Assembly (NCBI GenBank): GCA_021229015.1
Contig: CM037781.1
Coordinates: forward strand, 63,670,227 to 63,734,226
Length of the DNA stretch: 64,000 bases
Source: Solen grandis
Taxonomy: Eukaryota > Mollusca > Bivalvia > Adapedonta > Solenidae
Direction of reading: 5' to 3'
Position numbers and translations under genes: made by a program. How positions within the stretch are numbered: position 1 is the stretch's first letter; each line of letters begins with the position of its first letter. Below, in pieces: positions 34,471 to 46,968 of this stretch. The notes beneath the pieces are model-generated. The model made no database searches, was not told the DNA's origin, and was given only the letters and a program-made list of their open reading frames with translations.

Positions 34471-34555
34471 TTGTGGAATTAGCTCAATTGGCAAGAGCGT
34501 CGATCAGTACTTTTTTTCCCATCATGAGGTCATGAGTTCTTTACCAGCTGAGACC
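34471..34555 (+). repeat. Degenerate tRNA-like / SINE head
   Basis: GGAATTAGCTCAATTGGCAA is a good box A and GAGGTCATGAGTTC a decayed box B. The intervening arms do not pair well enough for a functional tRNA. Confidence 0.5.
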
Positions 34556-34716
34556 TTTTTTTAATTCTTATTCTTATATTTTTTTAAAGTTTGTTTTAAG
34601 TACTAGTTTTATTCATCCAATATTTTGCTTTTGTTAATTTGTATTTGCTTCCTTTTGATTTAAACATAAACATAAACCAGAGATTTGAATACCTAATGTA
34701 GCTCCGTGCATAAACA

Positions 34717-34718
<2 letters not shown>

Positions 34719-34753
<35 letters not shown>

Positions 34754-34757
34754 AACT
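34719..34757. repeat. (ATA)n microsatellite
   Basis: About 10 uninterrupted ATA units. Confidence 0.85.
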
Positions 34758-35256
34758 TTTAAAAACGACCTCTTTATGTATAAATAATGGAGATGTCGAT
34801 TTTCTTAGTTTAAAAAAATCGACATCTCTAGTGTTTTTTTTTACCCGTGCATTCTTCATCTTGGATGTAATGTTTTGGCTGTCAGGATTCAAAGTTTAAA
34901 TTTCAATGCATCCACAAGATGCATAAAATACGTGTATGGAAAATGCAACTGAATTGCGAGTCAAATTTTTTAAGCATAGTGAGACCCGGGACTCGTGCAG
35001 AGAAATTTATAAAATAAAAACTGTCTCGTAAATAAATGGGCCTAATATATAGAGAGGTCATATTTTTTTTAATATGAAGGTCTTATGCATAGACAGATAA
35101 TATTATAAGATCAGTAGAAAAGAGAATGAAAGGTGGCAGTATGCTTATTATAAGCCGTCCATTAAACATTTTGTTTTTATCTCTTCTTGTCTTCTTGTTT
35201 GTTATTATTTTTAGCATCCTCCCCCACCACCATTTCAATCCACCCATGCATATTTG

Positions 35257-35257
<1 letters not shown>

Positions 35258-35295
<38 letters not shown>
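35258..35295. repeat. (GT)n microsatellite
   Basis: An uninterrupted run of about 18 GT units. Confidence 0.9.
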
Positions 35296-35297
<2 letters not shown>

Positions 35298-35454
35298 TGT
35301 TTTTTTTTAATGCTGCCATCTCTCCCATACACATTAAATGGAGTAGCCCAGAGAACAAAACATATTAGAAAATATGAGAAATTATATTAATTATATAAGT
35401 GAAATCCTCAAAACAACTTACCTTTTAGACATTATAAATTGTCCTCTTCATTAC

Positions 35455-35910
35455 CTTTTTATGCCCCGTCAACTGCGATGCGGGGTATCTAGATTTTTGG
35501 TCTGTTCGTTCTCTTGTTCGTTCGTCACACCTCAGGCTTACCTTTGCCTTTAAGCTTTTATTTCTATGAAGATGACTTCAGATCTTCACGAAACTTAGTA
35601 CACATGTACATCATGATATGAACTATTTCTATTCATTTTTTGGCTGTTGCGTATATTTCACGGTTGGATTAACAAGGTAAAATTGATTGTTCTGCCTCAG
35701 GTTTACCTTTGCGTTTAAGCTCTCTTACTTCACATCATCATGAAACATAGTTCACATTTACACCATGATATGAACTATCGGTATTTAATATTCATACGAT
35801 TTAATGGCTGTGACCTATTTGGCACGGTTGAATGAGCATGGTGAAATTGCTGTTTTTTTCTGACTCAGTTTTACCTTCGTGTTTAAGCTTTTTTCAATGA
35901 AGATGACACA
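35455..35910. repeat. Degenerate tandem repeat, about 180-bp unit
   Basis: Blocks built around CTCAGGYTTACCTTTGCSTT, CATGATATGAACTAT and a GGCTGTGACCTATTTGGCACGG-like region recur about 2.3 times, starting with ATGCCCCGTCAACTGCGATG. This is a dispersed type found in bivalve genomes. Confidence 0.6.
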
Positions 35911-35929
35911 AAAACTGACGTTCCACCGA

Positions 35930-36055
35930 TAGTTTTTCAATCCTCTGGAGATTATGTCTACCTGAAACAGATATTTGTTGTCACCCTGCAGTATCACATG
36001 TGGCATGATACCCTGACACCAGGGCAACCAGTCCTGGAACTACCCTTATATGCTG
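35930..36055 (-). repeat. Copy of a dispersed repeat family (also at 53005, 56585 and 56930)
   Basis: The minus strand matches the block GGTGTGGTATCATGCCACAT...GATACTGCAGTGTGGC present on the plus strand near the TRRAP exons. Confidence 0.6.
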
Positions 36056-36786
36056 AGCGCTATACCGGTACCATTTTTTTACGACTTTAATGTGTCGTGG
36101 CCGCCAGGTATCAAACCCACAATCTCCAGAATTCGAGACTTTCGTTCTAATCCCTCGATAACCCGGAGCGGTCCTGTATACTTTATGGCCGTCGTGATAA
36201 TACTCTTAATATATTCTCATATGCAATTTCACCTGCAAACAAAGTTTCCTATGTTTATGTCTGGACAATAACTTTGAAACCTCAAGATAGAGAGTGTATC
36301 ATGACTTACCCAAGGTTACCATAATTATTATCCTATGAGTGAGTATCTAATTTAGTGGTGTGTCACCAATGATATAAGTTCCAGGGACGTAGTTCAAGTT
36401 ATGTAAAGTCCCTTTACGTGTTAGCTTAAAATTTACAAGAGAAACAAATATTTTCACATATTTCATAAGGGTTAGACTTCCGAATCGAATTTATACAAAT
36501 ATAATTGGAAAAAATACGGAAAATCCCCCGGAATCCTTATTTGTTCAGACAGGACAATATATGCTAGTATAGTGATAAAAGTAGGCGGAGCGTGTCCTGA
36601 AACATACTGTGCTGTAGAATCACGGATGTCTCGGAGAATGGGGGGTGTATCAGAGGTCCGTGGACTTTATTTTAACTTGAACATTTTTCTTTATATTCCG
36701 AATTACAAAAGATATGAAGAGTAACCCGCGAACTCCTACGGAATTCCGTTAGGGTCATCTTCATATTCGCCTGTGAGTGAAAAAAA

Positions 36787-36990
36787 AAATCTGAAACGCG
36801 AAAACACGAAAGTACGATGACGAAAACGCGAAACCACGAAGACGAAAACGCGAAATAATTTCGCGTTTTCATCATCGTAACTTTGTTTTTTTCGTCATCG
36901 TGTTTTCGCGTTTTTGTCATTGTACTTTCGCGTATTCGTGTTTCGTCATCGTGTTTTCGGGATTTCGCGTTTTTGTACTTTCGCCTTCCG
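36787..36990. repeat. Palindromic CGAAAACGCG array, left end of copy A
   Basis: Units of CGAAAACGCGAAA with ACGATGA spacers run to a centre at GCGAAATAATTTCGC and then appear as the reverse complement, so the strand can fold into a long stem. Confidence 0.85.
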
Positions 36991-38106
36991 GTTTGCATGC
37001 GCAGTGCCAACATTAAGAAAGTATCAGATAGGCTATGCCTACAACGAAATACCCGTCTTGTTTATTTAGTTTTAAATATTCTTAGTCCTACAGACATATT
37101 GCATAAGTAGATATGTTTTACGGCTAATTATGATATCAGCTTAGCGAGACAATTAAAGTGTATGAAATTATATATTCCGTCATATTAATATCTTCATTAC
37201 TACATATCATTGATGAATGTTATTTATATATTGAAGTAAGATAAAATAAATACTAATCTAAACTCTCTCTCTCTCTCTCTCTCTCTCTGCATGGACTACC
37301 ATTAGAGAATGCTCTTTTAAACATTCGATTATTATTTCAGCTAAATATACATGTATATGACAAGAGCGGGTGGGGGTATTACTGAACTCTTAGGCTGAAA
37401 TATATAGTATTCGGTAATACAAGCAGCTTTCACGATCTTCATTACAGATACGACTAATATGAGTATCTTTTCAACATTTAAATGCAAGAAACACCTATCT
37501 AGAATTAACTTATTCTGAGATATGTTATTTTATTTTATTTTTTTGTTATTTTTTAAACTAAAGTATAATTTTATCATTTCATTGTTGGTGTTGAGCAATA
37601 TTTATTTAATTGTTAACAATTATAGTTATCCGGTATTTATCTGTGTACATAGCATAAAACAAATCCCAATCTAGATGTCATATTGTATAAAATGCATATT
37701 GTGCAGCGGAAATTTCTACTTGAAACATCATTTACATTTTGTGAAGGTGCTGTGAAGGATGGCCTATGGTAACTCATTTTTAAGCTCGTTTAATCGGACT
37801 TATTCAGCCGCCTGGTCAAGTTTTTTTTATTAATACTGCTGCCATTTTAACCCATCTGTCAGCTCATTTCTACTAGGGTTATAGATAGATACTGTTCATA
37901 TAAAGAAAGAAAAAGACTGAGTCACAGGGTGAGAAAATGTTCAGCCATACCAGGACTAGCACCCGGGCCCTTTCGCTTACAGTGTAAATGCCGCCCCCAC
38001 CCCCGTGTTTGGAAATCGTTCTTGAATTTCCAAAAGGGTGAAGGGAACAGGGTGAACATGATCTCAGAGTAAATACAGCCACGGTCCTACGTTTGGCGCC
38101 AAATCA

Positions 38107-38200
38107 CAGGTTGAAAAAATATACAGCCTGAACGGGATTTGAACCGATGCCTTTCGCTAATAGGGCGAATGCTCTACAGACTTAGTTCCCGACCGCTTAC
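38107..38200 (-). repeat. tRNA-like sequence inside copy A
   Basis: The minus strand contains GTCTGTAGAGCATTCGCCC (box A-like) and CGGTTCAAATCCCG (box B). The same sequence lies at 49446-49530 in copy B, so it was part of the element before the copies separated. Confidence 0.6.
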
Positions 38201-38664
38201 ATTTGATTCTCCCCTTTTGTGAGTTATTAGTATCGTAACAATAGTTTTTTTTATTCGTTCATTTTTTAGTTCTTATTTTGTTTTTCTTTTATTCAGTATC
38301 TTAATCATTCATTTACAATAATTCACTGATAGATCTTTTATAATTATATGGATTCTATTTATGCATATAAAGTGATAAATGAAATTTATGTTGTGTTAAG
38401 TACTCTGTATTGAATGTGTTCGGCAATACACACATGATGAACTTCGACTGCTTCATATTCGAACATGCATTTAACTTGCTTAACAACAAAGATATTTTAT
38501 ATTATATTCTGTGTATATGTAACGTTTTGTTATATATTAAATATCAGTACGCTTTTCGCTGAAATATATTTAAAATGGATAGAATAACCACACCGGTAAA
38601 TATAGACTCTTTGTTCGGGAAAGGGCCGGAAAATAATTTACTTAGTTCTGGCACTGCGCATGCA

Positions 38665-38845
38665 TACCGGAAGGCGAAAGTACGAAAACGCGAAAACACG
38701 ATGACGAAAACGCGAAAACACGAAACGCGAAAGTATGACGAAAACACGATGACGAAAACGTTGCGTTTTCGTCATCGTACTTTCGTGATCTCGCGTTTTC
38801 GTCATCGTTCTTTCGTGATTCCGTGTTTTCGCGTTTCAGATTATT
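38665..38845. repeat. Palindromic CGAAAACGCG array, right end of copy A
   Basis: GTACGAAAACGCGAAAACAC units reverse to GCGTTTTCGTCATCGTACTT at the centre near 38760. Confidence 0.85.
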
Positions 38846-38886
38846 TTATTTATAGGCGATGGCCCTAACGGAATTCCGTAAACTCC

Positions 38887-39700
38887 TGAGTTTTACGTTG
38901 TTGTTAGCTACGTATATATAGAACAAGGAAGCGAAAACTTACATTTTCCTTGTGGTCTGTCGGCGGTAAATGCAGGTAGACATTTATGAGGTCTTTTGGG
39001 GTTTAAAATCACAAGAGACTTTTATGGTGTAGGTGCATTCGGAATTAGCTCAAACAATTTTAAGATACAGGGACTTTAATAGTAACAATCTACAACTGCA
39101 GTCTGACATTAGTATTATTTGAATTGTTGCGTTCTTGCATATCAAACATAGTTTTCACGGGAATTTTATTAGGGAGATATAGAAATTCTTACTGATGCAC
39201 TGGATGACCATGTGTCTGTAGATGGGTATTGATAGACGTAATACACACATATAGTTAAAATCAAATTCTTAGTCAATGACCATCTGTAAACGATCTGCAT
39301 TCAGGTGCGCAGCTAGTCTTATGTACATATATAATCTCACGCAATATATCCACACCTCAATGAGGAAGTGTTGAGGGTATATAAATTAAAATCTGAAATT
39401 GTGTAACAACGCTGTTATGCATTAATTAATACAGCATAGTACTTATTTTATGACATACTTAAAAATATGACATATGTACTTACAGTTTGTCCGACTTAAT
39501 CGTCCAACGCAGAGACGCTTGTATTTCGTTCAAAATTTAAAAAATATATTGCATAAAATGATCTGTGAGGTCTTGATATGGAGGAAATATGAGTGCATGC
39601 TGCCCACGTGATCTTTGGACTGAATGGGTGGAGCTTGTTTATTACGCCATGTTTTGCATGTAGCCTTATGAAATGTAGTGACACTGACTCTGAAACATCA
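38887..39700. other. Unassigned AT-rich sequence
   Basis: No gene or repeat recognised. Confidence 0.35.
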
Positions 39701-39714
39701 AGTGTACTGTCTGT

Positions 39715-39850
39715 AGCAACGCTAAATGTCGCACTTGACATTATTTGTCGCAAGACTGATGCTAAATATCGTAACCAAGGCTAAATGTCGCAAAAAAAAT
39801 TGTGCTGCCGCTATATGTCGCAACATCAACGCTAAATATCGCATCCCTTT
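39715..39850. repeat. Short degenerate tandem repeat GCTAAATGTCGCA
   Basis: Five variants of GCTAAATRTCGCA (one as GCTATATGTCGCA) recur with 10-30 bp spacing. Confidence 0.6.
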
Positions 39851-40164
39851 ATGAGCACTCTTTTGTCGTATTACTGACCTGGTTTAAGCTACCGATGTAT
39901 CCCGTAACAGTGAGCTAGGGGTTACTAGAATGATCTGGGCACACCGTTAAGGCCCAGTCTTTACTGTGCCAGTTTGAGATATAGAAATTGTTTGTTTTAA
40001 GTAGATATGGAGTATATCTCACCGAAAAAAATATTAATTTAAAATTATATCACTTTGAGGTTAAATACATTCTATATCTACGAAAAACAAACACATTTTA
40101 TATTAGATTATGGAAACAACAACAATGGTGGTGAAGGAATATATAATTTTGCACAAAAAAGTAC

Positions 40165-41345
40165 AACAAGAGGGCCATGATGACCCTAAATCGCTCAACT
40201 GAATTCAACTGCTAGAGAGAATATGCTTAAATAAGGAAAATGATTTACACATAATAAATTACGTAGTATTTAAATTTTATTATTTTTTTGTTCTGGTGGC
40301 CATCTAGGTAGGCAGACCTAAAACATTTAGCTATTTTTGCTCAGTACCACCTAAGGATCATTCCTGTAAAGTTTCATCAAAATCTGCTCAGCCGTTAAGA
40401 AGGATATCGAGATGTCATTTAAAGATTTTCTATTTTTAACTCTGGTGGCTATTTGGGTTGGACGGATCGGAATAGTGGACACAGTACCACCTAAGGATCA
40501 TTCCAGTAAAATTTCATCAAAATCTGCTCAGCTGTAAAGGAGAAGATGACGTTTAGGATCATTCTAATTTTAGCTCTGGCGGCCATCTTGGTTGGCGGAC
40601 CGGAACGATTTTAGTTATTTATGTGCAGTATCACCTAAGGATCATTCCTATTAAGTTTCATCAAAATCTGCTCAGCGGTTTAGGAGGAGATGTCGTTTAA
40701 AGATTTTTCTATTTTTAGATCTGTTGGCCATCTTGGTCGGCGGACCGGAACGATTTTAGCTATTTTTGTGCAGTATCACCCGATGATCATTCCTATTGAA
40801 TGTCATTAAAATCTGCTTAGCGGTTTAGGAGGAGATGTCGTCAAAATATTTTTCTATTTTTAGCTCTGGTGGCCATTTTGGTTGGCGGATCGGAACGATT
40901 TTAGCCATTTTTGCTCAGTACCACCTAAGGATCATTCCTGTAAAGTTTCATCAAAATCTGCTCAGCAGTTTAGGAGGAGATGTCGTTTAAAGATTTTTCT
41001 TTTTTTAGCTCTGGCGGCCATCTTGGTTTGCGGACCGGAACGATTGTAATAATTTATTTGCAGTATCACCCAATGATCATTCCTATAGAATGTCATTAAA
41101 ATCTGCTTAGCGGTTTAGGAGATGTTGTCAAAAGATTTTTTCTATTTTTAGCTCTGGTGGCCATCTTGGTTGGCTGATCGGAACGATTTTTGGCTATTTT
41201 GCTCAGTACCACCTAAGGATCATTCTTGTAAAGTTTCATTAAAATCTGCATAGCGGTTTAGGTGGAAATGTCATCAAAAGGTGACGACGGACGCCGAACA
41301 AAGACTGATCACAAAACCTCACCTGAGCACTTCAGACCGGTGACA
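40165..41345 (+). repeat. Bivalve-type tandem repeat block, about 140-bp unit, about 7 copies
   Basis: The block opens with ACAAGAGGGCCATGATGACC and closes with CTCACCTGAGCACTTC. Between them, units built from GGCCATCTTGGTTGGCGGAC, CACCTAAGGATCATTCCT and AAATCTGCTCAGCGGTTTAG repeat about seven times. This family is very common in bivalve genomes. Confidence 0.8.
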
Positions 41346-42224
41346 GTGGTGATATGAAATATATCACTCACTGCACGTGCGGTGACGATATGATATATAT
41401 TTAACTGATAGAACTAAGTACTCGTACTTCATTGATTTGCGTGACAAGATTTCAAGATTTTTATTTCAATAAACCAGAAGGTCATTAGACCCATGTGGTA
41501 TCATTACATGGCGACATTATAACATACATTTACATGCATATTCAGCACTTCATATTAAATTACTTTATAAAAATTATGTACCGTCAACACATACAGTTTA
41601 ATCCACAACATTGAATTTTTTAAATTACATTTTTGATTTTATATTAGATTACATAGATAAATAGAATTCACACAATTGTATTGAATTAAATAATGACAGT
41701 AGTCTAGGCAAGAGAGAGAGAGAGAGAAATAAATAAACAAATTAACCAATCAATTGATTAATCAATCAGCCAGTCAATCACCTAACCAAAACATAAAAAA
41801 TAAAAAAAAAGAACAATAAAAAACAACAACAACAAATAAATAAATAAATAAATTACTACACTTTCAGTCTTACCAAAAGGGAGAAATAAGGTTTCAAACA
41901 GATACATGAAAGTTTTATAATGTTTATCATACTATATATCTTCCATCCCGTCCCTTGTCGAAACGAAAACATGACATAAGTTGATGTATCCCGGATCGGT
42001 GATCCGGAATCCGGCGTACAAACCCAACAGCACCTTGGCCCACCAAAATGTTTTAAGTATCGGGCCACCAAGAACGATTGCCTTTTTTGACATGCAGTAA
42101 ATTAGGATTTCTTGGAATTTAGATACAGGCAATTCTGGAAATTATTTGAATTTGAAATCACCATTTGTTTATCTGCTACGTCACCAATTTATGAACTCGT
42201 GATTCGTTAACGGAGACATACGGC
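41346..42224. other. Unassigned, with possible LINE 3' end on minus and A-rich microsatellites
   Basis: 41440-41520 read on the minus strand ends TTGAAATAAAAATCTTGAAA, which looks like a LINE 3' tail. (GA)n at about 41711 and CAA/ATAA runs at 41820-41850 follow. No gene. Confidence 0.35.
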
Positions 42225-43210
42225 GTGTCCAGGCCCGGATCCAGCGGGGGCCGATGCGCACCCCCCCGCTGCCCTGGTCATACGTTTTTCTAGGCTACAT
42301 CATAGTAGTGTGGTCTAGAGGAAATCCCCATCGTGGGCCCCCATACTGAACCACCCGCATAACCACCTGACCAGCCAGACTCCTATTGTCTTATGGCCCC
42401 TTGCTGTTGATGTGTCGGTAATCCGAATCGGCAGTCGTCCATGACTGTGTGAGAAGCTTGTGTTTAGGGTACTGCGGACATGTTCACTAGTTGTGAAAAA
42501 TTTTTGTAGCAACAAAAAAAAAATCTAAGTATTCTGCAGAGTAGATCAGGGCCTCTATTTATTAAAGAGACCCGAAGTAGATGCATACCTATCGCTAGCC
42601 ATGCAAATTAAACTTAATCAGAAATGGGTTGTGTTTCTAAATGTCATCAGCTTTACTATTTTTACATAACTTTTCAAGTATTATTTTATGAAACTAACTC
42701 CTCTAAATATTTTGAATGGAATAAATACATACAGTAGGCCGATACATCATCATGTTCACTTTTTTAAGATTTACGAATGTAATAATCTACATGTACGTGT
42801 AGGTTTATTCATGTTGTCTTAATATAGACACCTTGTGTGTTCTAAATATATAAAAAAAATATGAATATGAAATGAAAGAATTTGAAAATTTCAATCTGCC
42901 ATATTTTGGGACAATCCATATTTTGGGACAATGTATATGTAGAGTATGCATGATCACTAATTCAAATTAAATCCAGGTAACCAGTCATTGAGCAATGTTA
43001 CCGATAAATCGATGAATACGAAATACTAATGCACAGAAACACAAATTATGTGCGATATAAAACGGATATTTAAGATTAATAATAAAAATCAACATCTTTT
43101 ATTACTGAATATTGTTTGTTTTGTCACTGAATTAACATTTAGAGAAAAAAAATCAACACGCAGAAGGGGCCCAAAACCTTCTGCAACCATCCGATCCTAA
43201 AACGTGCACC

Positions 43211-43215
<5 letters not shown>

Positions 43216-43248
<33 letters not shown>

Positions 43249-43345
43249 CTGGGAAGTCTGTGTGGAAAAGCTGCTTCCAGATCGACAATTAGACAGTCAA
43301 GATTTCCAAGTTCGAACCTAATACAGCATATACCCGGTATTCCCT
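43216..43345 (-). repeat. Retroposon remnant with 29-nt poly(A) tail on minus
   Basis: A T-run at 43216-43245 (plus) follows, on the minus strand, a stretch with box-B-like TTAGGTTCGAACTTGG. Confidence 0.45.
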
Positions 43346-43743
43346 TCCACATGTTTAAAGTGATTTTTCCCTCAGACTTAAACAAAACTGTCTTTTACAC
43401 TGTTGAGTCTAAAACTGATGATTATTCAAAGCATTCACTAAGTGATAGTGTACAAAAGTCACTTTTTGTGTGTGTGGGGGGGGGGGGGGGGGGCCAAAAA
43501 CACTTATTAATTTTTCATGCCAGTCTGCGGTTGAAAATGCACGAGAAACCTTTTATTTTTTACCCTATCTCCCAATACCGGAGTAAATGCCCTTTCAGTA
43601 ATATCAGTGTCCCAGTCTGCCCCCCCCCCCCTTCTCCTCCCCCACCACTTTATTTTTTTTAATACAACTGTAGTCAAATAATATTGCACAGTAGTTATTC
43701 AATAAAATGGCATTGCGAAGGTAAAATATAATATTATATCGCT

Positions 43744-44632
43744 CAAGGCTCAGTCCCACTTGACATTTTTTGCCTCGGGGATGTACTCCCGATGGAAAAT
43801 GATGAGCCTCGCGAGCGTCGGGAACAGGTTCCCCTGCGTCCCGCGGAAGCTTCGAAAGCGTTGCGAGCCATGTGGAGTCATCGGGAGGCCTCGGGAGAAC
43901 TTCATTGCTTGCATTGAATTTTTCCCTATATGTTCTCGAAGTTTTATCGGGGAAAACAGATCGGGGAAACATACGCATAGCTTCCTGGAAGCTCCTGGGA
44001 AGCATTCACGGATCTTCCGCGATTTTTTTTCCGCCGAGGAATCCCCTAGGCTTCGGTGATGTCTCAAAGGTTCGGCGACCTTTCTGAAACACATTCCAGA
44101 TCTTGTGATAGAATCTCAGAATAATCGCAAAAAAAAGTCGACAAGCGCACTTTAAAATGTGTTGCTTTTTTTGTCAACCTTAGACTAAGGGTAAACTTTT
44201 GGGGTCAAAAAGGCCATGGGACATTGCTGGGGTATCCTCATAAACCCCCAAAAGTCCGCCTTTAGTTTTGTCTCTTAATTCCATCACCAAATTCTCATAA
44301 TCTCCATAATCTTCCCCGAGGCACCTAGGATGGTTCGACACAACGATACATCCCCTAATCTACGAGATATTCCCCCGATGATGTTTCAAATTCAGCGAAG
44401 CTCCGGGGCACCTCTCCCTATCATCGTTGAAATTTCCCGAGCATCGGGAGCCATCCCCGATAATACAAGACTATTCGTACCATAGCCGAAACATCAGTGA
44501 ACGTTTCAACGGACCAATCCCAAAGCTTCTCATAGGACTTCTTTGTCTTTTTGGCTCAAACATTTGATGCCATCGGGAGAAAATTTGTGTATTTCCACAT
44601 CGCCGATGATTTTTCTCCAGTGGGACCTAGGA
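43744..44632. mobile_element. Foldback-type element with TCCCACTKGA ends
   Basis: CTCAGTCCCACTTGA (43749) is inverted as CTCCAGTGGGACCTAGG (to 44632). The interior is crowded with TCGGGGA/TCCCCGA motifs in both orientations. Confidence 0.55.
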
Positions 44633-44798
44633 ACTAAAAATATAAAAAAAATCCTTCATTTTTATCGCCAGATACCCTTCAGAATGCATCTCCGTAACAC
44701 TAAAAACATTTTTTTTTAGTGTTACGCACTCACATTACATTCAGATCGCCCCCCCCCCCCCCCCCCACCACAACGGAAAAATTCTGGATCCGGGCCTT

Positions 44799-46960
44799 GG
44801 AATGAAAAACATGTAAATGCAAAATATGATGACTCTTAAAAAGCCCTGTTTTACTACAACTGACATGCCAATTCAGGAATGCCATTTAACTATACATGCA
44901 ATTTTAGTTTTAGCCACTGGAAATATACATAAATTAATGCAAGTATCTGTTACATAGGCATTATAAAAATAACATTAGTTATAATGATTCCTGCAGCCCC
45001 GACCACCTCCCCGTGGATTTTGGTCCCAATCTATACTTAAGGACTTTGAAAACACACACTTTAGATAAGTGTGTTTTTACAGCGAAAGCGCTTACCGGTA
45101 CTACATTATTATATTTCATACACGTTCCATTTTTGAATCTTTTCAGCTGTTAAGTTTATGTTTTATTAAGTAATGTATGCAATCCTTCATATTTCATTTT
45201 CGTGTTTAAACAAATAATAAAACAAGAAATATCTTTAAAAAAGATATTCGGCGTAGGATGAAAGAAAAACGAGATTTCCAGTCTTCTAGAACATTCCGAG
45301 GAAAAGCGCGCGAAAGACCGACGCACAACAAATTTAGTACGCTCTAGAAATAGTTCAGTATTTTTTCTATGAAATAAACTTATTTATAGACGGTAATACA
45401 AAAAATTATATCTGTAAATAGGCTTGTTTGATATTTGTTCATATCATTATTGCATATGACAATTATGATATAAAAGCGTTATTAGTTGTTTTGGTTTTGG
45501 CGAAATCATTTTCACAAAGTAGCATTCCTCAATTGATGGAAAAGGATTGTATTTAACTTACTGAAATCACTATCATGTTTACATCAAAAAGAAAAGTAAT
45601 AACACCAAGCTGAATGATATATACAAGCTGCACCCCTTATTTACAGTAATTTTATAGTCCATAACGATGCGTTAACCAATAACAGGAGTCTTTTTATTCG
45701 GCTTAGAATTATTTACCGCTGTTAGCGTACATTTGCTTGGTTTAAGATGCGAGTTGAAATCGAAATTATACAGCTACGCCGAAAAATATATAAATACTTA
45801 ATACAGGCGTGCGTTTTCAAAGTGCTTAAGTGTATCTGGTCATTTGGATTTAAATCCAATTGGTTTGCAGTAGGTCGCATGATTGACTCAGGGGGCCTCT
45901 TTGCACTCGAAAATTTTTACAAAATAATAACAATTTATATGAAAGAACTGGGCATCTTAAAGAAATTAAAAAATAATGATTATTTGAAAAATAAGAATTA
46001 TAGTTTTATGACATGACACTTGGTTTCGATATATGTTTGCACATACATACTGAATGTTAAAAGTTTATATATTACTTTTTAATAGTTCACCTGCTTATAA
46101 ATGGTCACTTAGTCCATAGTAAGAGATATTTAAACCACATTAAATCTTGAATATTGAAAAACGGCACATATGTTTGAATTCACAACTAATTGTAAGCCTA
46201 GCTTTTTTGTCAGTGGTAAAGAACTGAGGTGACGGTTTGTTTTGAATATATAATTAATTGTATATGAATAACTACATAATAAGACATATGAAATGTGCTC
46301 AGCGGGATGGCTCCCCGACCCCTGCGAACCAAACATGGGGACAATAAAAATTTTTATTAATAAAACAAATGTATATAAAAGAATAATTTTGATGCAAAGC
46401 ATCAAAGACGCCTCGCATGTCTTTGAAGCACAACTTAAAATCAAAGCCATTTCAGGATATTTTAATAACATGTGCAAGTATAGTTATACTTCCCTTGATA
46501 AGTAAATATGGCATGGCCCTCGGCGATGTGGTAAATTCGAGTTGTTCAATTGACTTGTGATATGTCTACGCTTCTCCCATGGTGCATCTGTGCACTTTCG
46601 GTTCGCTCTGTGACTAAAATACTGCCGCAATCAACTTTCTTAGGTTGAATAATAATAGGACAACAGAAATCTTCGAAAAAAATCTAATATTTCAAACAAA
46701 ACTTTATTTCATGTGTTAAGTCAAAAACACTGATTTCAGGGAAACCAGGCGTCCAAACTTTCCAAAAGTATTGAATAGTTCATAAAAACAAAAGAAAATA
46801 ACAGTTTTAATTACGAATGTAACAAACAATCTAACGGCTCGTCTATCGTGAAGAAAATGGGTTTTATTTGATTTGTCCAGCTATATAGGAAAACGTTCTC
46901 TGAAAATGATTATAAATTATTAGAATATTATATATATATATTCGGTTTTAATACACACAT
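44799..46960. other. Unassigned AT-rich sequence
   Basis: No gene with family-level support. A small open frame at 45747-46016 has low-complexity content and is not believable as a protein. Confidence 0.35.
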
Positions 46961-46968
46961 GTGTACTG

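Larger units (their letters stand above)
36737..38880 (+). mobile_element. Hairpin-ended non-autonomous DNA element, copy A (2144 bp, TSD AACTCC)
   Basis: Termini are TACGGAATTCCGTTAGGG (36737) and its exact reverse complement ending at 38880. AACTCC flanks both sides (36731-36736 and 38881-38886). Inside each terminus lies an array of CGAAAACGCGAAA-like units that reverses into its own complement (36787-36985 and 38665-38845). The inner border at both ends is a CCGG..GCATGCGCAGTGCC sequence. The interior holds a (CT)n run (37265-37289), a tRNA-like stretch at 38107-38200 (minus) and no coding sequence. Copy B at 48556-51469 is the same element inverted. Confidence 0.85.
42229..44798. mobile_element. 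TIR element with GGCCCGGATCCAG ends and nested insertions
   Basis: CAGGCCCGGATCCAG at 42229 is mirrored by CTGGATCCGGGCCTTG ending near 44798. Poly-C/G tracts lie next to both ends. The end sequence is of hAT type (CAGG-start). Nested within are a poly(T)-tailed minus-strand retroposon (43216-43340) and a further foldback element (43744-44632). No transposase recognised. Confidence 0.55.

Noticed and set aside
35126..35390. ORFs with Val-Cys or Thr-His repeats
   Set aside because: Translations of the (GT)n microsatellite.
43204..44094. ORFs on both strands (43204-43662, 43604-44005, 43750-44094)
   Set aside because: They consist of homopolymer and foldback-element sequence, with no family similarity.
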